DNA of 64,000 nt from an uncultured Opitutia bacterium (GCA_903825285.1 CAIJZY010000001.1:19185-83184), one strand, 5' to 3'; positions 1 through 9,981 are shown, counted from the first letter of the stretch. Translations and numbers: made by a program. The notes: a model not told the origin generated them from the letters alone.

Positions 1-168
1 GGTGGGAATTCTATGCGCGCAGGGAACATTTTACGCAGGAAGGGAAAGTCGCGGAACGAGCCATCGGCGGCGCACCTGCTATAACCGACTGGCTTGCCGA
101 GTCGTAGCCGCTGCTAGAGTCGTTGCCCGCCTTCGCTCTTCGAGCTACGGCGCGACAGGACGGCGCGG

Positions 169-203
169 CAGTCTTCTGGCCGCTTTCGCGGCGGCGAAGA
201 CTG
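169..203 (-). terminator. stem-loop directly 3' of tRNA-Leu
   Basis: Arms CAGTCTTC (169-176) and GAAGACTG (196-203) are perfectly complementary and enclose further GC pairing. The structure starts inside the tRNA CCA end. There is no U run, so it may be a processing or rho-assisted end rather than an intrinsic terminator. Nothing else could be recognised in bases 1-168. Confidence 0.35.
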
Positions 204-286
204 GTGCTCGGGACAGGACTCGAACCTGCACGCCTTACGGCACACGCCCCTCAAACGTGTGTGTCTACCAATTCCACCACCCGAGC
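202..286 (-). tRNA. tRNA-Leu (GAG)
   Basis: The reverse complement folds as a class II tRNA: acceptor arms GCTCGGG and CCCGAGC, discriminator A, and an encoded CCA (202-204). The D arm contains TGGTAGACAC, the anticodon loop is TTGAGGG (anticodon GAG) on stem CACGT/GCGTG, a long variable arm follows, and the T loop is TTCGAGT on stem GCAGG/CCTGT. The long variable arm and GAG anticodon identify leucine, reading CUC/CUU codons. Confidence 0.95.
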
Positions 287-369
287 AGAGAAATCCAAGG
301 GGAAGGCGGACTAAGAGGAATCGCCCCAGCCTTGTAAAGCCCTGAAATCTGATTTCCCCGGCGCGCCCC

Positions 370-1431
370 TCAAACCAGCTGCCGGTCGCCCAGCGCGCGC
401 GCGATGTCCGCGGCAAAAAACGGGCCGCGATAGACGAGCCCGGTGTAAACCTGCACCAGCGTGGCGCCGGCATCGAGCTTCTCGCCGGCGGAGGCGGGAT
501 CCATGATGCCGCCGACGCCGATGATCGGCAGGCGGCCGGCGGTGGCGCGGGAGATGTAGTTGATGACCTCCGTCGCGCGCCGGGTCAGCGGCGCGCCGCT
601 CAGGCCGCCGGCCTCGGCGACCTGCGCGAACCCGCCCGGCCGGGCCAGCGTGGTGTTGGTCGCGATGATGCCGTCGAGGCCGAACTCCGCGATCGTCGCC
701 AGCACCGCGTCGATCTGCCGGTAGGTGAGGTCGGGGGCGATCTTGAGCAGGATCGGCCGGCGCGTCGCGCCGGGCTGCGCGGCGCGGTCGCGGTTGGCGG
801 CGGTCACGGCGCCAAGCAGCTCGCGGAGCCGGTCGCCATCCTGCAGATCACGCAGCCCGGGGGTGTTCGGGCTGCTGACATTGAGCACGAGGTAGTCGGC
901 GTGGTCGGCGAGAAGGTGGAAGCTGGAGAGGTAGTCCGTCACGGCCTGGTCGAGCGGGACGACCTTGGATTTGCCGAGGTTGATGCCGAGCGGGATCGGG
1001 CGGTGGCCGGGCCGGGGCTGGCGGGCGAGGCGCGCGGCGACGGCCGCGGCGCCCTCGTTGTTGAAGCCCATCCGGTTGATCACGGCCTCCTGCCGCGGGT
1101 AGCGGAACACGCGGGGCCGGTCGTTGCCGGGCTGCGCCAGGGCGGTCAGGGTGCCGATCTCGACGTGACCGAAGCCGAGCGCGGCGGCCGCCGGCCAGAC
1201 GCGGGCGTTCTTGTCGTAGCCCGCGGCCAGCCCGACCGCGTTGGGAAACCTCAGGCCGAACGCCTCGACGGGCCGCGCCGCGGAGGGCAGCGCCGTCCAC
1301 GCGGCCATGAGCCGGGCGAGCGGCGGCAGCGCCGCCAGCAGGGACAGGGCGTGCACGCTCAGTTCATGCGCATGCTCGGGATCGAGCCGGAACAGCGCGC
1401 GCCGGGCCAGTTTCTCGTAAAGGAACCCCAT
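370..1431 (-). CDS. pyrD: dihydroorotate dehydrogenase, class 2 (quinone)
   Basis: 353 residues, usual for membrane-associated PyrD, which oxidises dihydroorotate to orotate with FMN and passes electrons to quinone in pyrimidine synthesis. Visible motifs: the N-terminal membrane-contact helix (MGFLYEKLARRALF), NRMGFNN near residue 115, GINLGKSK, the class 2 signature NVSSPNTPGLR whose serine replaces the cysteine of class 1 enzymes, LLKIAPDL, and the C-terminal FMN-phosphate loop GVGGIMDPASAGEKLDAGA. The ATG at 1431 is chosen because it begins the conserved helix; the open frame upstream is out-of-context. It is transcribed divergently from the acidic orphan gene at 1621. Confidence 0.96.
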   Translation of the reverse strand: MGFLYEKLARRALFRLDPEHAHELSVHALSLLAALPPLARLMAAWTALPSAARPVEAFGLRFPNAVGLAAGYDKNARVWPAAAALGFGHVEIGTLTALAQPGNDRPRVFRYPRQEAVINRMGFNNEGAAAVAARLARQPRPGHRPIPLGINLGKSKVVPLDQAVTDYLSSFHLLADHADYLVLNVSSPNTPGLRDLQDGDRLRELLGAVTAANRDRAAQPGATRRPILLKIAPDLTYRQIDAVLATIAEFGLDGIIATNTTLARPGGFAQVAEAGGLSGAPLTRRATEVINYISRATAGRLPIIGVGGIMDPASAGEKLDAGATLVQVYTGLVYRGPFFAADIARALGDRQLV

Positions 1432-1503
1432 GGTGGCCGACTGTGAAATCGCGGAGACAAAAGGCAAGGTCCACCGTGTTAAACCTCCGAGAGCAAGGAT
1501 TTT

Positions 1504-1551
1504 GGCTCGGCGCCCGGCGAAATTTTCCCCGGGCGCCGGACGGGCCTTTTT
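1504..1551 (+). terminator. intrinsic terminator-like hairpin in the leader of the 1621 gene (possible attenuator)
   Basis: Inner arms CGGCGCCCGG (1508-1517) and CCGGGCGCCG (1529-1538) pair perfectly. An outer extension GGCTCG/CGGGCC adds six pairs, and five T residues follow at 1547-1551. It reads in the plus direction although no plus-strand gene ends here. It sits 70 bases before the start at 1621, so it would terminate a leader transcript. Confidence 0.55.
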
Positions 1552-1620
1552 GTGCTTGTTTTTTACCTCCCCCCTAGCACGCTGCGCCAAAAATCTCCTT
1601 CCGCCCCTCGAACAACGACT

Positions 1621-2400
1621 ATGGCCAAAGCTACTTCCACTCTCGATTGGTGCGTCATCCGTCTCGGTGATGATCACAATTGGTGGGTTCATGAGACCAG
1701 CGACCCCGTGCGCTGGGATGTCGACGGGCTCAGCATCATCGACCCGCGCCAGCGCGACCACCTGATCGAGCTCGTCGATCCGCTCCGCGACTACGGCTTC
1801 GACCAGGACCTGATGGAGCGGGCCTTCATCCCCTTCCGCATCGAGAAGGACCTCGGCAGCGGCAAGGTCCGCCTCAAGCGCACGAAGGAGTCGATCTTCG
1901 AGTCCGAGGAGAAACTTTTCCTGCTGCCCGACATCCTCGACGAGGAGAACGGGCCGTACGCCGACCTGCTTGACCACCTCACGCGCTGCCGCGTGAAGAT
2001 GCTCAACGACCTCTTCGAGTTCGAGTCGAAGCTCACCGTCGACGAGGTCGAGGACGAGCTCCGCGAGGACCAGAACTCCAGCTTCATCGAGGGCAAGGCC
2101 GTCCACTCCTTCGAGGAGATCACCGCCATCCTCGACTTCATGCCCGCGGGCTACGAGTCCGACGACGAGAAGCCGGCCAAGAGCACCGAGGAGGACGACG
2201 ACCTGCCCGAGCTCGACGCGGCCGAGGAGGAGAAGCTCAAGAACGACGAGTCGCTCAAGTGGGACGAGGATGAGGACGACGAGGACAAGGACGAGGAGAA
2301 GGAAAAGGACGAGGACGACGAGGAGGGCGACGACGCGACCCCCCGCAAGGGCGAGGACGAGGACGAAAAGCCCCGAGCCCGAACCCGCGGCAAACGCTAG
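1621..2400 (+). CDS. acidic protein of unknown function
   Basis: 259 residues; family not recognised. Residues 1-180 look like a folded domain with WCVIRLGDDHNWWVHE near the N-terminus and long amphipathic stretches. Residues 180-250 are almost entirely Asp, Glu and Lys, ending in a short basic tail (RARTRGKR). No signal peptide or membrane segment. The ATG at 1621 starts the globular part; an in-frame ATG at 1552 lies inside the leader hairpin tail and is less likely. An acidic tail with a basic terminus suggests a nucleic-acid or protein-contact role, but this is a guess. A terminator-like hairpin lies in its leader. Confidence 0.75.
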   Translation: MAKATSTLDWCVIRLGDDHNWWVHETSDPVRWDVDGLSIIDPRQRDHLIELVDPLRDYGFDQDLMERAFIPFRIEKDLGSGKVRLKRTKESIFESEEKLFLLPDILDEENGPYADLLDHLTRCRVKMLNDLFEFESKLTVDEVEDELREDQNSSFIEGKAVHSFEEITAILDFMPAGYESDDEKPAKSTEEDDDLPELDAAEEEKLKNDESLKWDEDEDDEDKDEEKEKDEDDEEGDDATPRKGEDEDEKPRARTRGKR

Positions 2401-2439
2401 CATTGCGTTTTGCAGCGGTTGGCCCACCCCTTCCCTTTC

Positions 2440-3033
2440 ATGGATTTTCCGCGCCGCCCGCTGCTCCTGTGCCTCTCGGCACTGATGGCGCTCTGGGCGG
2501 GCTGCGAAACCACCGGCGGAGTCGACGCGAACCCCGCGGTCCCCGCCGCCGACACCGCCTCGGCCCAGCTGCGGCCCGGCGACAGCCTGACGATCTCGCT
2601 GCAGGGCGTGCCGGATCCCAGCGTGAATGCCGTGCAGATTGATGACCGCGGCACCATCACCCTGCCCTACATCGGCACCGTCAGCACCGCGGACTGCACG
2701 CCCGGCGGGCTCACGGAGCGCATCCGCGCCGCCTACCTGGCCAAGCAGATCTACCGCACCGTCGACGTCTCGGTGACCGTCACCGAGCGCTATGTCTACG
2801 TTGGCGGCGAGGTCACCCGCCCGGGCCGCGTGGTCTGGACGCCCGACCTCTCCGTCAGCAAGGCCATCCAGGCCGCCGGCGGCTTCACGCTGTACGCCAA
2901 GGAGACGAAGGTCAGCCTCACGCGCGGCCAGAAGGCGTACGACGTCAACATCACGCTCGCCCAGAAAAATCCCGCGCAGGATATCCATCTCATGCCCGGT
3001 GACTCGGTGCAGGTGCCCCGGTCGCCGTTCTGA
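2440..3033 (+). CDS. polysaccharide export lipoprotein (Wza/BexD-like, SLBB)
   Basis: 197 residues. The ATG at 2440 gives a lipoprotein signal peptide (MDFPRRPLLLCLSALMAL) with lipobox WAGC and lipidated Cys22; an upstream in-frame TTG would bury it. After about residue 45 the sequence LRPGDSLTISLQGVPDPS and DDRGTITLPYIGTV is typical of the polysaccharide export domain, followed by an SLBB segment (VYVGGEVTRPGRVVW) and the closing LMPGDSVQVP. Such proteins form the outer-membrane channel for capsule or exopolysaccharide. It is short for Wza, with one SLBB repeat and no C-terminal membrane helix, and no glycosyltransferase or chain-length gene is nearby. Confidence 0.85.
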   Translation: MDFPRRPLLLCLSALMALWAGCETTGGVDANPAVPAADTASAQLRPGDSLTISLQGVPDPSVNAVQIDDRGTITLPYIGTVSTADCTPGGLTERIRAAYLAKQIYRTVDVSVTVTERYVYVGGEVTRPGRVVWTPDLSVSKAIQAAGGFTLYAKETKVSLTRGQKAYDVNITLAQKNPAQDIHLMPGDSVQVPRSPF

Positions 3034-3065
3034 GCCCCGCATCGTCCGACATCGCCACCCTCACC

Positions 3066-4526
3066 ATGCGTCTATTCCAAACGAAATCCATCGCCTCGCT
3101 CCAGCAGGAGGCCGCCACCGACCAGGGTCTGCGCCGCAGCCTGGGCAAGCTGAACCTCGTCAGCCTGGGCGTCGGCGCGATCATCGGCGCCGGCATCTTC
3201 GTGCTGACCGGCCAGGCCGCCGCGCAGTACGCCGGCCCGGCCATCGCGATTTCGTTCGTCATCTCGGGCCTCGGCTGCCTCTTCGCGGGGCTCTGCTACG
3301 CGGAGTTCGCCGCGATGATCCCGATCGCCGGCAGCGCGTACACCTACGCCTATGCCACCATGGGAGAGTTCCTCGCCTGGATCATCGGCTGGGACCTCAT
3401 TCTCGAGTACCTCTTCACCGCCCCGACCGTGGCGGTCGGCTGGTCCGGGCACTTCGTCGCCTTCCTCAAGGAGTTCGGCCTCGTGATCCCGCCCGCGCTG
3501 ACCAACGCCCCGCTCAACTTCGTGAACGGCCACTTCGTGGCCACCGGCGCGGTGCTCAACGTGCCCGCCATGGCCATCATCGTGCTCCTCACCGCGCTGC
3601 TCTACATCGGCATCAAGGAGTCGGCCACGTTCAACAACCTGATGGTCATCACCAAGGTGTCCGTGCTGCTCGCCGTGATCGGCTTCGGCGTGTGGTACCT
3701 GCTGCAGCACCCGAGCCTGGCGATCAAGAACTGGACGCCCTTCATCCCGGCGAACACCGGCGTCGAGGGCCAGTTCGGCTGGAGCGGCATCTGGCGCGGC
3801 GCGGGCGTGATCTTCTTCGCCTACATCGGCTTTGACGCCGTCTCCACCTCCGCCCAGGAGGCCAAGAACCCGCAGAAGGACATGCCCATTGGCATCCTCG
3901 GCTCGCTGGCCGTCTGCACCGTGCTCTTCATCACCATCTCGCTCGTGCTGACCGGCATGTCGAAGTACACCGAGCTCAACAACGCCGCCCCGGTCGTCAA
4001 CGCCCTGCAGGCCGCCGGCGCCCCGGTCGCGCTCCGCTTCGTGGTCGAGATCGCCGCCATCGCCGGCCTGAGTTCGGTCATCCTCGTGATGCTGATGGGC
4101 CAGCCGCGCATCTTCTTCTCGATGGCCAACGACGGCCTGCTGCCCGCGGTCTTCGCCAAGGTGCATCCGCGCTTCCACACGCCGTACGTCACCACGGTTG
4201 TCACCGGCATCGCCGCCACGATCATCGGCGGCGTCTTCCCCCTCGCCCTCCTCGGCGAGCTGGTCTCGATCGGCACGCTCTTCGCCTTCGTCATTGTCTG
4301 CCTCGCCATCCCGATCCTGCGCTACAAGCAGCCCAACCTCGTCCGGAGCTTCCGCACGCCGTGGGTCCCGCTCGTCCCGATCCTCGGCGCCGGCCTCTGC
4401 TTCTGGCAGATGAAGGCCCTGCCGCACGACACCTGGATGCGGCTGATCGTCTGGATGGCCATCGGCTTTGTCATCTACTTCGGCTACAGCCGCCGGCACA
4501 GCAAGCTGAGCCTAGCGACGAAGTGA
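3066..4526 (+). CDS. APC-family amino acid permease (first of tandem pair)
   Basis: 486 residues with about 12 hydrophobic segments. The first helix carries the APC substrate-binding glycine motif GVGAIIGAGIFVLTG (about residue 38), followed by GPAIAISFVISGLGCLFAGLCYAEFA and, mid-protein, FFAYIGFDAVST, all typical of YfnA/CAT-like amino acid transporters of the cytoplasmic membrane. Substrate cannot be read from sequence. The next gene is a close paralogue in the same orientation with only 111 bases between them, so the pair arose by tandem duplication. Confidence 0.9.
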   Translation: MRLFQTKSIASLQQEAATDQGLRRSLGKLNLVSLGVGAIIGAGIFVLTGQAAAQYAGPAIAISFVISGLGCLFAGLCYAEFAAMIPIAGSAYTYAYATMGEFLAWIIGWDLILEYLFTAPTVAVGWSGHFVAFLKEFGLVIPPALTNAPLNFVNGHFVATGAVLNVPAMAIIVLLTALLYIGIKESATFNNLMVITKVSVLLAVIGFGVWYLLQHPSLAIKNWTPFIPANTGVEGQFGWSGIWRGAGVIFFAYIGFDAVSTSAQEAKNPQKDMPIGILGSLAVCTVLFITISLVLTGMSKYTELNNAAPVVNALQAAGAPVALRFVVEIAAIAGLSSVILVMLMGQPRIFFSMANDGLLPAVFAKVHPRFHTPYVTTVVTGIAATIIGGVFPLALLGELVSIGTLFAFVIVCLAIPILRYKQPNLVRSFRTPWVPLVPILGAGLCFWQMKALPHDTWMRLIVWMAIGFVIYFGYSRRHSKLSLATK

Positions 4527-4586
4527 GGACGCCGGCGTCTCCGACCTGCGCTCCGTCCCCGTCGGTCCCCGGTGAGTTGCTTGGAG

Positions 4587-4621
4587 GTTGAATGTTGAGG
4601 GTTGAGCGTTGAGCGTTCGCC
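4587..4621 (+). repeat. 7-bp periodic array (unit GTTGAGC)
   Basis: Five consecutive 7-base units starting with GTT (GTTGAAT, GTTGAGG, GTTGAGC twice, GTTCGCC) fill most of the gap between the two permease genes and end 17 bases before the ATG at 4638. No inverted partner is visible. It belongs to the heptad-array family described under findings. Confidence 0.8.
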
Positions 4622-4637
4622 CGCCTCTCTTTCCCAC

Positions 4638-6095
4638 ATGAAGCTCTTCCAGGCCAAGCCCGTCGGCACGCTGATCGCGGAATCCGAGGGGGCGCACGGC
4701 ATGAAGCGCGAGCTGAACGCGCTCAACCTCGTCAGCCTCGGCATCGGCTCGGTCGTTGGCGCCGGCATCTTCGTCCTCGCCGGCACCTCCGCCGCCCAGT
4801 ACGCCGGCCCGGCGATCGTCTTCTCGTTCATCATCTCTGGCCTCGGCTGCCTGTTCGCCGGACTCTGCTACGCGGAGTTCGCCACGATGATTCCCGTCGC
4901 CGGCAGCGCGTACACCTACACGTATGCGACGATGGGCGAGTTCGTCGCCTGGATCATCGGCTGGGACCTCATCCTTGAGTACCTGTTCTCCGGCGCCGCC
5001 GTCGCCGTGAGCTGGTCGGCCAGCGTGCAGGGGTTCCTGGCGGAATTCGGCCTCACGATCCCGTCCAGCGTCGGCTCCGCGCCGTTCGCGCTCGACCACG
5101 GGCACCTCGTCGCCACCGGCGCGATCGTCAACCTGCCCGCCGTCTTCGTCTCGGTCGCGCTGACCGTGATCCTCGTGATCGGCATCAAGGAATCCGCGCG
5201 GTTCAACAACCTGATGGTCTTCATCAAGGTCGGCGTGCTGCTCGTGCTGATCGTCTACGGCGCGTGGTGGATCTCGCGCCACCTGGCCCTCGCCACCAGC
5301 AACCTCACGCCGTTCATCCCGCCCAACACCGGCCGCTTCGGCGAGTTCGGCTGGAGCGGCGTCTTCAAGGGCGCCGCCGTCATCTTCTTCGCCTACGTCG
5401 GCTTCGACAACGTGTCCTGCGCCGCGCAGGAGACGCGGAATCCGCAGCGCGACATGCCCATCGGCCTGCTCGCCTGCCTCGGCGTGTGCTCCTTCCTTTT
5501 CATCGCCGTCGCCCTGGTGCTGACGGCCATGGTCAAGTACCCCGGCCTCAACGTCGAGGCGCCGTTCATCTTCGTGCTGCAGGAGATCAAGGCCCCCGCC
5601 GCCCTGCGGTTCAGCATCGAGGTCGCGACCATCGCCGGCCTCACCTCGGTGGCGCTGGTCTCGCTGCTGGGTCAGCCGCGGATCTTCTTTTCGATGGCCA
5701 AGGACGGGCTGCTGCCCGCGGCGTTCAGCAAGCTGCATCCGCGCTTCCGCACGCCGCACCTCGCCACGATGCTCACCGGCCTGGTCTGCTCGATCGTCGC
5801 CGGACTGCTGCCGCTCGACCTGCTCGGCGAACTCATCTCGATTGGCACGCTCATGGCCTTCGCCATCGTCTGCCTCGGCATCCTTGTCCTGCGCCGCACG
5901 CGGCCCGATCTGCCCCGCCCGTTCCGCACGCCCTGGGTGCCCCTCATCCCGCTGCTCGGCGCCTTCACCTGCGTGGGCATGATGTTCACCCTGCCGCCGG
6001 ACACCTGGCTGCGGCTGGCCATCTGGATGGCCATCGGCTTCGCCGTCTACTTCGGCTACAGCGTCCGGCACAGCACCCTGCGGAAGCAGGGGTGA
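4638..6095 (+). CDS. APC-family amino acid permease (second of tandem pair)
   Basis: 485 residues, collinear with the preceding permease over its whole length: GIGSVVGAGIFVLAG in helix 1, IISGLGCLFAGLCYAEFA, FFAYVGFDNVSC, GQPRIFFSMAKDGLLPAAF. The ATG at 4638 aligns with the paralogue's start (MKLFQ versus MRLFQ); an upstream in-frame start would lie in the repeat array. It should be a 12-helix inner-membrane amino acid transporter. Differences from the neighbour cluster in the loop after helix 5 and around the substrate region, so the two may take different substrates. Confidence 0.9.
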   Translation: MKLFQAKPVGTLIAESEGAHGMKRELNALNLVSLGIGSVVGAGIFVLAGTSAAQYAGPAIVFSFIISGLGCLFAGLCYAEFATMIPVAGSAYTYTYATMGEFVAWIIGWDLILEYLFSGAAVAVSWSASVQGFLAEFGLTIPSSVGSAPFALDHGHLVATGAIVNLPAVFVSVALTVILVIGIKESARFNNLMVFIKVGVLLVLIVYGAWWISRHLALATSNLTPFIPPNTGRFGEFGWSGVFKGAAVIFFAYVGFDNVSCAAQETRNPQRDMPIGLLACLGVCSFLFIAVALVLTAMVKYPGLNVEAPFIFVLQEIKAPAALRFSIEVATIAGLTSVALVSLLGQPRIFFSMAKDGLLPAAFSKLHPRFRTPHLATMLTGLVCSIVAGLLPLDLLGELISIGTLMAFAIVCLGILVLRRTRPDLPRPFRTPWVPLIPLLGAFTCVGMMFTLPPDTWLRLAIWMAIGFAVYFGYSVRHSTLRKQG

Positions 6096-6101
6096 TTTCG
6101 C

Positions 6102-6133
6102 CGGGAATCACGAATCTCGGATTTCGTGCTTCA
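6102..6133 (-). repeat. stop-codon-anchored periodic hairpin (TGA-AGCACGAA type)
   Basis: Read on the minus strand the element begins with the hemB stop codon TGA followed by AGCACGAAATCCGAGA, with CGA/CGT recurring every 7 bases. CACGAAATCC and its near-complement form a hairpin. The same opening recurs at the stop codons of the genes ending at 32799 and 33499. Confidence 0.6.
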
Positions 6134-7144
6134 GCGGCGCAGCAGCTGCGCCATCTCCTTCGCGAAGTAGGTCAGGATCAGGTCGGCGCCGGCGCGCTTG
6201 ATCGCGAGCAGGGACTCATGCCGGCAGCGCGCAAGGTCGAGCCAGCCCAGCCGCGCCGCGGCGTGGATCTGCGCGTATTCGCCTGAAATCTGGTAGGCCG
6301 CCACCGGCTTCCGCGTCACCTCGCGGACGTCGCGGATGATGTCAAGGTACAGGCCCGCCGGCTTGACCATGATGATGTCCGCGCCCTCGGCCTCGTCGAG
6401 GAGCGCCTCGCTGATCGCCTCGCGGCGGTTCGCCGGGTTCAGCTGGTAGGTCGCCTTGCTGAGCAGCCGCGTGCCCGCCGCCTGGGCGCTGCCCACCGCG
6501 TCGCGGAACGGGCCGTAGTAGCCCGAGTTGAATTTCGCCGAGTAGGCCACGATGCCCGTGCCGGTGTAGCCCGCGGCATCCAGCGCCTTCCGGATCGCGC
6601 CGACGCGGCCGTCCATCATGTCCGACGGCGCCACCAGGTCCACGCCCGCGCGCGCCTGCATGACGGCCATCTTCGTCAGGATGCCCACGGTGCGGTCGTT
6701 CTCGACGTCGTCCTGCGCCGCGTTCAGCACGCCGTCGTGCCCATGAGTCGTATAGGGATCGAGCGCGACGTCCGTCAGGATCGTGATCTCGGGCACGGCC
6801 TGCTTCACGGCCCGCACCGCGCGGAGGATGAGCGTCTCCTCGTTCAGCGCCTGGGTGCCCTCATGGTCCTTGAGGCGCGGGTCGAGCTTGGGAAACAGTG
6901 CCACCGCCGGGACGCCCAGCTTGTGCAGCGCGCGGCACTCCTTCACGAGGTCCGCAAGGTTCAGCCGGAACACGCCGGGCATGGACTTGATCTCCTCCGG
7001 CCGGGGCTTGCCGTCCACGACGAACAGGGGGGCGATGAAATCCGCCGGGCGCAGGACGGTCTCCTCCGTCATGGCGCGCAGGCTCGCCGTGCGGCGCAGG
7101 CGGCGGGGACGATGAGTCAGGTCGAGCTTGAAGGAGTCGGGCAT
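6131..7144 (-). CDS. hemB: delta-aminolevulinic acid dehydratase (porphobilinogen synthase)
   Basis: 337 residues. Condenses two 5-aminolevulinates into porphobilinogen in tetrapyrrole synthesis. Both Schiff-base lysines are in conserved context: AYSAKFNSGYYGPFRD and MVKPAG. The metal site reads DVALDPYTTHGHDGVL, that is Asp where zinc enzymes have Cys, so this is the Mg/K-dependent type. The ATG at 7144 gives the usual N-terminus (HRPRRLRRT). Its stop codon is the first codon of a periodic repeat. hemH lies 13 kb away, so heme genes are scattered. Confidence 0.96.
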   Translation of the reverse strand: MPDSFKLDLTHRPRRLRRTASLRAMTEETVLRPADFIAPLFVVDGKPRPEEIKSMPGVFRLNLADLVKECRALHKLGVPAVALFPKLDPRLKDHEGTQALNEETLILRAVRAVKQAVPEITILTDVALDPYTTHGHDGVLNAAQDDVENDRTVGILTKMAVMQARAGVDLVAPSDMMDGRVGAIRKALDAAGYTGTGIVAYSAKFNSGYYGPFRDAVGSAQAAGTRLLSKATYQLNPANRREAISEALLDEAEGADIIMVKPAGLYLDIIRDVREVTRKPVAAYQISGEYAQIHAAARLGWLDLARCRHESLLAIKRAGADLILTYFAKEMAQLLRR

Positions 7145-7209
7145 GGGAGGGAGTTTGTAGGTCGGGGGGCGAAATGTCGGAAGCCTAAAGTCGCGGCCCA
7201 CCGTGCCGG

Positions 7210-8301
7210 CTACGGGAGCGTCCGCGCGGCCACCACCTGAAAAGTCAGCACCGGACCCGTCCCATCCGGCGCGCCCGCCGCCAGCCCGATGATGCCCGCG
7301 CACACCGTGAGCGGCGGCTTGGGCGCCACGAGCGCCAGCTGGAAGATGAGCGAGGGCTTGCCGTTGATGGAGAGGAGGAACGGCGAGGAGTAGACCTTTT
7401 CCGAGGCCGGCAGGCCCCAGTCCGCCGGCGAGAGCTCGCGCTCCATGGGCAGTCCCTCGAGGTTGAAGTTCAGCTTGCCGCCGCTGCGGATGATGGCCCA
7501 CCACGGGATGTCGAGCACGCTCATCAGCACGTCCTGCAATCCGGGCGTGCGGCTGGCGAGCTGCAGGAACTCCTGCAGCGCCAGCATCGACCCAATGGCC
7601 GCGCGCTCGTCGGCGGCGGTGACGCCGAGCACGTCGGCCGTCTTGGCGTCGCGCGCGACGACCTCCGCCGGGAAGGGCTGGTCCGCGATCGACATGTCCC
7701 CGCGCGGCAGATTCGGCTCCCGCTGGCGGCGTGCCCGCATGGCGACCATCATCGCCGGCACGCGCTCCAGCCCGAGTGCCAGGTAGTCGGCGCTGACGTG
7801 CGTGCGCAGCCGCCGGACCTCCGGCGCCGTGGCCGCCTTCCGGCCGGCCGCGTCGGCCGCCAGGGGACCCAGCATGGCGAGGGCGATGGTGGCGCTGCCG
7901 CCGTCGAAGCGGAACTCGCGGCCGGTCGAGGTGTACAGCCGGGCCGAGTTGGGCGTGCGCAGCGGGTCGCCCGCGCGCGGCTCCGCCATCGCCAGGTCAA
8001 TCAGCCACTGCTGCAGCTTCGCGCCCTTCGAGAGGCTCACGAGAACCGTCACCCCATCGCCGGGCGCCATCTTCTCGCGCGCCGTCGGCGGCGGCAGCCC
8101 CTCGCACGCCAGGCCCGCGGCCGCGGCGGCCTGCCGGATCGCGGGCAGCGGCGCGACGTGGCGGTACGCCGGCGGCTCGGCGGAAAACCCCGGCACGGCG
8201 GCGGTCAAAAACAGCGCGAGCCAAGCCCGCCGGACGCGTCCGGGCCGGTGGTCCGGCGAGCCCGCGCCCGCGGGCAGATCATGCTTGAAGTCGCCGGGCA
8301 T
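7210..8301 (-). CDS. secreted protein of unknown function
   Basis: 363 residues from the ATG at 8301; an alternative ATG at 8334 would add 11 residues. A hydrophobic segment after basic residues (RRAWLALFLTAAVPGFSA, about residues 22-39) looks like a signal peptide. The mature part has no family I recognise: LVSLSKGAKLQQWLIDLAMAE and FDGGSATIALAMLGPLAAD lie in the first half, VLDIPWWAIIRSGGKLNFNLEGLP and a conserved-looking GLAAGAPDGTGPVLTFQVV at the end. It is divergent from cysS across a 210-base gap. Codon use matches its neighbours. Confidence 0.7.
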   Translation of the reverse strand: MPGDFKHDLPAGAGSPDHRPGRVRRAWLALFLTAAVPGFSAEPPAYRHVAPLPAIRQAAAAAGLACEGLPPPTAREKMAPGDGVTVLVSLSKGAKLQQWLIDLAMAEPRAGDPLRTPNSARLYTSTGREFRFDGGSATIALAMLGPLAADAAGRKAATAPEVRRLRTHVSADYLALGLERVPAMMVAMRARRQREPNLPRGDMSIADQPFPAEVVARDAKTADVLGVTAADERAAIGSMLALQEFLQLASRTPGLQDVLMSVLDIPWWAIIRSGGKLNFNLEGLPMERELSPADWGLPASEKVYSSPFLLSINGKPSLIFQLALVAPKPPLTVCAGIIGLAAGAPDGTGPVLTFQVVAARTLP

Positions 8302-8511
8302 ATTCGCGTTCTTCAGGCCACAAGAGCACGCCATGTTCCGGTCCGCCACACGTTTTTGCACCCCCTCGCGCCGCGTCACCACGACGCGAACGACGAGTTG
8401 CGGTTGTTGAGCCCGACAACCGCCGGCGCCCGTTGGCGTCGTCTGCAAATACAGGATTCCGCTGCGGCGGAATTTCCCCCAGCGTAACCCACCCTCTTTC
8501 CCTCCTTCTTC
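8302..8511. promoter_or_regulatory. divergent promoter region with two hairpins
   Basis: The gap serves both the secreted-protein gene and cysS. Two inverted repeats lie on the cysS side: GCGGTTGT/ACAACCGC (8400-8407, 8416-8423) and ATTCCGC/GCGGAAT (8456-8462, 8467-8473). No T-box core sequence or U run is visible, so they are not a recognisable T-box leader. Pyrimidine-rich sequence, not a Shine-Dalgarno site, precedes the cysS ATG. Confidence 0.35.
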
Positions 8512-9966
<1,455 letters not shown>

Positions 9967-9981
9967 CTTGGCTTTCACCTC

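Noticed and set aside
8302..8511. T-box riboswitch upstream of cysS
   Set aside because: Hairpins exist but no T-box core sequence or terminator/antiterminator pair with a U run is visible.
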